Shown: piece after piece, positions 21,643 to 25,176 of the stretch | Numbering within the stretch: position 1 is the stretch's first letter | Layout of the letters: every line of letters starts with the position of its first letter | Source of the DNA: Eubacterium sp. | GTDB lineage: Bacteria > Bacillota_A > Clostridia > Lachnospirales > Lachnospiraceae | Length of the DNA: 25,176 nt | Assembly: GCA_024687845.1 (NCBI GenBank) | Contig: JAILEL010000188.1 | Coordinates: 1-25,176 of the forward strand | Direction of reading: 5' to 3' | Notes under the pieces: model-generated | The model's database searches: none | Told to the model about the DNA's origin: nothing | What the model saw: only the letters and a program-made list of their open reading frames with translations | Program-made: the position numbers and the translations under genes

Positions 21643-24192
21643 ATGGATCCAAGAAGTTCAAACAGAGAAAAGGTAACTACAGGTGAAAGTAAGGGCGTGC
21701 ATCGCCGTGGCGAAGGACTTGGGACTGGTCCGGTTGGAAGACAGGATGGATATGTCGGTCGAAAGACAGGATCTTCAGGCGGAGGTAATAGAGCAGCTCA
21801 GATAGGTGGAGGCTCCGGAGCTCTTGTAGTTGTTATAATAATTATTTTTATGATATTTGGCCGCGGAGGAAATTCTGGTACATCTGTTGATAATGGTCTG
21901 AATAATGATATTACAACTTCCAGCTCAGATACTGTATCAAATAATTCTTCGTCAAATAATAATGTTGATAATTCAGGAAACAGTTCTACTGGAAACAGTA
22001 GTAATAGTTCCGCAAGTTATGGAGATATAACAAGCCTTTTTGGCGGTTTCTCAGGTGCAGCTACATCTACCGGCTGGCAGAATGGTCTGAATAATACTCA
22101 GAAGCTTAATACTGAAGTGTCTCCTCTTGCGAGAGAAAAGAGAACTCAGATCCTTGGAAATGGACAGGACGTTATCACTATTATGGTTTATGATTGTGGT
22201 ACAGACCTTGAATCAAGATCGGGTATGGCAACTAATGATATTAGTGAGATGGCTCAGGCTGATATTCCTGATAATATTAATATTATTCTATTTACTGGCG
22301 GATGTAATGGCTGGAAGACAAATGGAATCAGTAATAAGGTTAGTCAGATTTATAGAGTTAAGAAGGGCAAAATAGAACTGCTTGAAGAGGATCTGGGAGA
22401 TAAGGTTATGACAGATCCTAATACTCTTGTTGAATTTATCAAGTATTGTTCTAATAATTTTCCGGCTAACAGACAGGAGCTTATTTTCTGGGATCATGGC
22501 GGTGGTTCACTCAGTGGATATGGATATGACGAGAAACATAAATCATCTGGTTCTATGAATCTTGCTCAGATTGATCAAGCATTAAGGTCATCAGATCAGG
22601 TATTTGATTTTATTGGTTTTGATGCATGTCTCATGGCTACTTATGAAACTGCTTATATGACCAGTAAATATGCTGATTATCTTATTGCTTCAGAAGAGAC
22701 AGAACCTGGAATCGGCTGGTACTATACAAAATGGCTTAATGCACTTGGACAGAACACATCTATGCCTACTATTGAAATTGGTAAGAATATAGTAGATGGT
22801 TTTGTAGAAGAATGTAACAGAGTATGTGGTAGTCAGAAAACTACTCTTTCAGTGATAGATCTTAGTGAGTTCTCTGAGACTGTACCTTCAAAGATGAATG
22901 CATTTGCTTCATCGGCAACGGGGCTCATTAAAGGAGATGACTTTAAAGTGGTTTCAGATGCCAGAGCTGGTGCTAGAGAATTTGCTGTTTCTTCAAAAAT
23001 CGATCAGATAGATCTTGTAAATTTTGCTAATACAATTGGTAATAACGAGTCTAAGGAATTGTCAGATGCGATACTGAGTGCTGTTAAATATAACAGAACA
23101 TCTAATAGTATGACAAATGCGTATGGTGTATCGATATATTTTCCATATAAAAAGGCTTCGAAGGTTGATTCGGCTACGGCTATTAATTCTGCAATTGGTG
23201 TTGATAATGAATATAATACCTGTATTAAAGCTTTTGCTGGTCTTGAAACAACTGGACAGATATCAGCTGGTGGACAAGGCTCGCCGCTTGGTTCATTATT
23301 TGGAACAAGTAGTGGAAGTGGATTTACCTCTGGCGGAGATGCAATAGGAACGCTTCTTGGCGCATTTTTAGGCGGTGGTAAAAGTATAGAGGGAATTGAT
23401 AGAGATGCTACTCAGTTTATGGATGATCCGGATGCGTTTGATGCGGATCAGGCATCTCAGTATGTTGGAAATAATCAATTTGATCCTACATTACTTGTCT
23501 GGACTACAGACAATGATGGACGGCATTTGCTGGATATTCCTAAAGAACAGTGGCAGTTAATTCATAATCTTCAGGTTAATATGTTTGTGGATGACGGTGA
23601 AGGCTATGTAGATATGGGATGGGATAATCTTTACTATTTTACAGAGGATGGTAAGCTTATTGGAGATACAGATAATACCTGGTTTTCAATAGATCATCAG
23701 CCTGTAGCATTCTATTATGAGGATACTACAACTATTACGGATGATACTTCAGGAGAAAATACCATAATTCAGGGAAGAGTTCCTGCTTATGTTGACGGAG
23801 TAAGATGCAATCTTATTATAATATTTGATAATGAGCATCCAAGTGGATATATTGCAGGTGCGAGATATGATTATACTGATGATATAGATGGATTTGGAAC
23901 AGAAGCTATAGAAGATGAATCGGGTGTATCTGGAAATGGTGCTAAGGATGTATCCGATATGCCTGTAGCTAAAGCTATGACAGAAATAGAAGAGGGCGCA
24001 AAGATAGATTTTATCTGTGATTTTTATGATTATGATGAAAACTATCAGGATAGCTATATGCTTGGTGATCAGTGGACATATAGTAAAAATGCAGTTCTTA
24101 GTTATGAAGATGTGGGAGCAAAGACTAGAATAACATATCTTCTTACAGATATGTATAATAGTGAATACTGGACACCGGCAATAGAACAGTAA
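21643..24192 (+). CDS. membrane-anchored clostripain-family (C11) cysteine peptidase
   Basis: An 849-residue protein. A cytoplasmic N-terminus carries the motif RRGEGLGTGPVGRQDGYVGR (21-40), followed by a Gly-rich hinge and one membrane helix at about 59-73 (GALVVVIIIIFMIFG), without a signal-peptide cleavage pattern. An Asn/Ser/Gly-rich linker (75-125) leads to the peptidase domain, about 165-535: VITIMVYDCGTDLE, then the catalytic His H285 in FWDHGGG and Cys C329 in FDACLMA, as in clostripain and PmC11, which favour cleavage after basic residues. A second Gly-rich linker (540-580) precedes an unrecognised C-terminal domain (about 600-849) rich in aromatic and acidic residues, possibly for substrate or surface binding. 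The start is ATG 21643 with AGGGAG upstream; the frame open from 21535 would begin inside the tRNA terminator. The topology places the protease outside the cell. Its substrate is unknown. Confidence 0.88.
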   Translation: MDPRSSNREKVTTGESKGVHRRGEGLGTGPVGRQDGYVGRKTGSSGGGNRAAQIGGGSGALVVVIIIIFMIFGRGGNSGTSVDNGLNNDITTSSSDTVSNNSSSNNNVDNSGNSSTGNSSNSSASYGDITSLFGGFSGAATSTGWQNGLNNTQKLNTEVSPLAREKRTQILGNGQDVITIMVYDCGTDLESRSGMATNDISEMAQADIPDNINIILFTGGCNGWKTNGISNKVSQIYRVKKGKIELLEEDLGDKVMTDPNTLVEFIKYCSNNFPANRQELIFWDHGGGSLSGYGYDEKHKSSGSMNLAQIDQALRSSDQVFDFIGFDACLMATYETAYMTSKYADYLIASEETEPGIGWYYTKWLNALGQNTSMPTIEIGKNIVDGFVEECNRVCGSQKTTLSVIDLSEFSETVPSKMNAFASSATGLIKGDDFKVVSDARAGAREFAVSSKIDQIDLVNFANTIGNNESKELSDAILSAVKYNRTSNSMTNAYGVSIYFPYKKASKVDSATAINSAIGVDNEYNTCIKAFAGLETTGQISAGGQGSPLGSLFGTSSGSGFTSGGDAIGTLLGAFLGGGKSIEGIDRDATQFMDDPDAFDADQASQYVGNNQFDPTLLVWTTDNDGRHLLDIPKEQWQLIHNLQVNMFVDDGEGYVDMGWDNLYYFTEDGKLIGDTDNTWFSIDHQPVAFYYEDTTTITDDTSGENTIIQGRVPAYVDGVRCNLIIIFDNEHPSGYIAGARYDYTDDIDGFGTEAIEDESGVSGNGAKDVSDMPVAKAMTEIEEGAKIDFICDFYDYDENYQDSYMLGDQWTYSKNAVLSYEDVGAKTRITYLLTDMYNSEYWTPAIEQ

Positions 24193-24255
24193 GCTTCATG
24201 TATGATTTGATAAACAGCTTAAAAAGCTGACTGTGTTCAATTACATAAAAATGTG

Positions 24256-24311
24256 AAAAAGTCAGATATCAAAATGTCACTTTTGTTGTGACAGATGATA
24301 TCTGACTTTTT
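24256..24311. terminator. bidirectional intrinsic terminator between the C11 peptidase gene and carB
   Basis: AAAAAGTCAGATATCA (24256-24271) pairs perfectly over 16 bp with TGATATCTGACTTTTT (24296-24311). Inside, TGTCAC (24275-24280) pairs with GTGACA (24288-24293), leaving a small internal bulge. A5 on one side and T5 on the other give U-tracts in both directions, as expected between convergent genes. Confidence 0.93.
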
Positions 24312-24378
24312 GTTTATGATTTAAAATATAATTGAATTATTTAGATATTATTTTATAGAAATTCAATTATAAATGTTA

Positions 24379-25176
24379 TTAATCAATTTCTGTTATTGAG
24401 GTATGCCATTCCTGTAATGAATGGATATTTCCAAGATGACGCTTACGCATATGATCAATTCCTTCTGCGGCTGCACGACCAGCAGCGATAGTAGTGATAT
24501 ATGGTATCTTAGACTTTACAGCAGCTTTACGGATGTAGGCATCATCATGAACTGATTCTTTACCTGATGGTGAGTTGATAATAAGCTGAATGTCTCCATT
24601 AGATATATGGTCAAGTATATTTGGACGACCTTCGTAGAGCTTTTTAACTTTTTCAGCAGGTATTCCGGCAGCAGTGATGGTTTCGTATGTATTACCTGTT
24701 GCAAGAATCTTAAATCCATTCTCATGAAGGATCCTAGCAACTTCAGGTGCTTCAGGTCTTTCAGATCTGTTGAGAGAAATGAGTACAGTTCCCTCTAATG
24801 GAATTTCTGACTTTGCAGCTTCCTGTGCTTTGAAATATGCTCCACCACTTGACTGTGACATTCCGAGAACTTCACCTGTTGAACGCATTTCTGGTCCAAG
24901 AATTGGATCAACTTCAGGGAACATATTGAATGGGAATACTGCTTCCTTAACTCCATAATATGGTATCTTTCTCTCTTTAAGATTTGGAACTGGTGATGGC
25001 TTTCCTGTTAACTCGGAAGTGATGATCTCAGTTGCAAGAGGAACCATTCTAATACCGCAAACTTTTGATACAAGAGGAACTGTACGTGAGGCCCTTGGGT
25101 TTGCTTCAAGTACATATACTACATCATCTTCGATTGCGTACTGCATATTCATCAATCCAACAACATGCATTTCTTC
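24379..25176 (-). CDS. carB: carbamoyl-phosphate synthase large subunit, C-terminal part (runs off the right edge)
   Basis: Large subunit of the enzyme that makes carbamoyl phosphate from bicarbonate, glutamine nitrogen and ATP, for pyrimidine and arginine synthesis. Only the last 265 codons are in the window; the frame continues past 25176, so the ATG at 25170 is internal. Visible are the end of the second ATP-grasp domain (YVLEANPRASRTVPLVSKV, with the Glu and Asn that bind metal) and the linking segment DPILGPEMRSTGEVLGMS. The C-terminal MGS-like allosteric domain follows, from about GTVLISLNRSE through ARILHENGFKILATGNTYET and LIINSPSGK to TIAAGRAAAEGI. In homologues this domain binds regulators such as UMP, IMP or ornithine. 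It is convergent with the C11 peptidase gene, sharing a bidirectional terminator. Confidence 0.96.
   Translation of the reverse strand, partial: EEMHVVGLMNMQYAIEDDVVYVLEANPRASRTVPLVSKVCGIRMVPLATEIITSELTGKPSPVPNLKERKIPYYGVKEAVFPFNMFPEVDPILGPEMRSTGEVLGMSQSSGGAYFKAQEAAKSEIPLEGTVLISLNRSERPEAPEVARILHENGFKILATGNTYETITAAGIPAEKVKKLYEGRPNILDHISNGDIQLIINSPSGKESVHDDAYIRKAAVKSKIPYITTIAAGRAAAEGIDHMRKRHLGNIHSLQEWHTSITEID

Noticed and set aside
1..25176. Mobile element, prophage or defence island
   Set aside because: No transposase, integrase, terminal repeats, restriction, CRISPR or nuclease genes are visible; the small XRE regulator alone is not evidence of one.

Overview
The window looks like chromosome from a low-GC anaerobic Firmicute of the family Lachnospiraceae, most like the Butyrivibrio / Pseudobutyrivibrio / Roseburia group. 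The basis is the AT-rich sequence, strong AGGAGG-type ribosome binding sites, the complete central butyrate pathway in the order thl-crt-hbd-bcd-etfB-etfA, and the style of the surrounding proteins. The genus is an inference. No phage, IS element, CRISPR array or rRNA is visible.

Layout. 1-4221: an O-antigen-ligase-like membrane protein, then tyrS behind a perfect consensus promoter, co-transcribed with a protein whose receiver and Hpt-like domains have both lost their phosphorylation residues; a strong terminator closes this unit. 4228-6118: a small XRE-type regulator on the minus strand, divergent from a thyA-folA pair for thymidylate and folate metabolism. 6173-14834: the least explained block. 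One promoter drives three tightly spaced genes: a YbjQ-domain/zinc-ribbon protein, a TPR protein with a very long acidic tail containing 30-residue tandem repeats, and a 1251-residue protein made of a Gly-rich linker, about 740 residues of coiled coil and a C-terminal domain resembling a CbxX/CfxQ-type AAA+ ATPase without its catalytic residues. An MreB-like actin homologue follows with its own promoter and a large 5' stem-loop; no mreC or mreD is next to it. I read this block as a candidate undescribed scaffold or cytoskeletal module.

15056-21552: the butyrate operon. Thiolase condenses two acetyl-CoA, Hbd reduces acetoacetyl-CoA, Crt dehydrates 3-hydroxybutyryl-CoA, and Bcd with EtfAB reduces crotonyl-CoA to butyryl-CoA, in clostridia by flavin-based electron bifurcation to ferredoxin. 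A hairpin lies between hbd and bcd. A tRNA-Gly(CCC) gene with its own terminator follows etfA. 21643-24192: a membrane-anchored clostripain-family (C11) cysteine peptidase. A bidirectional terminator separates it from the convergent carB, which runs off the right edge.

Several starts were moved from the longest open frame to the codon placed correctly after a ribosome binding site: 6238, 7367, 15205 and 21643. All assignments come from reading motifs by eye; no database search was run.
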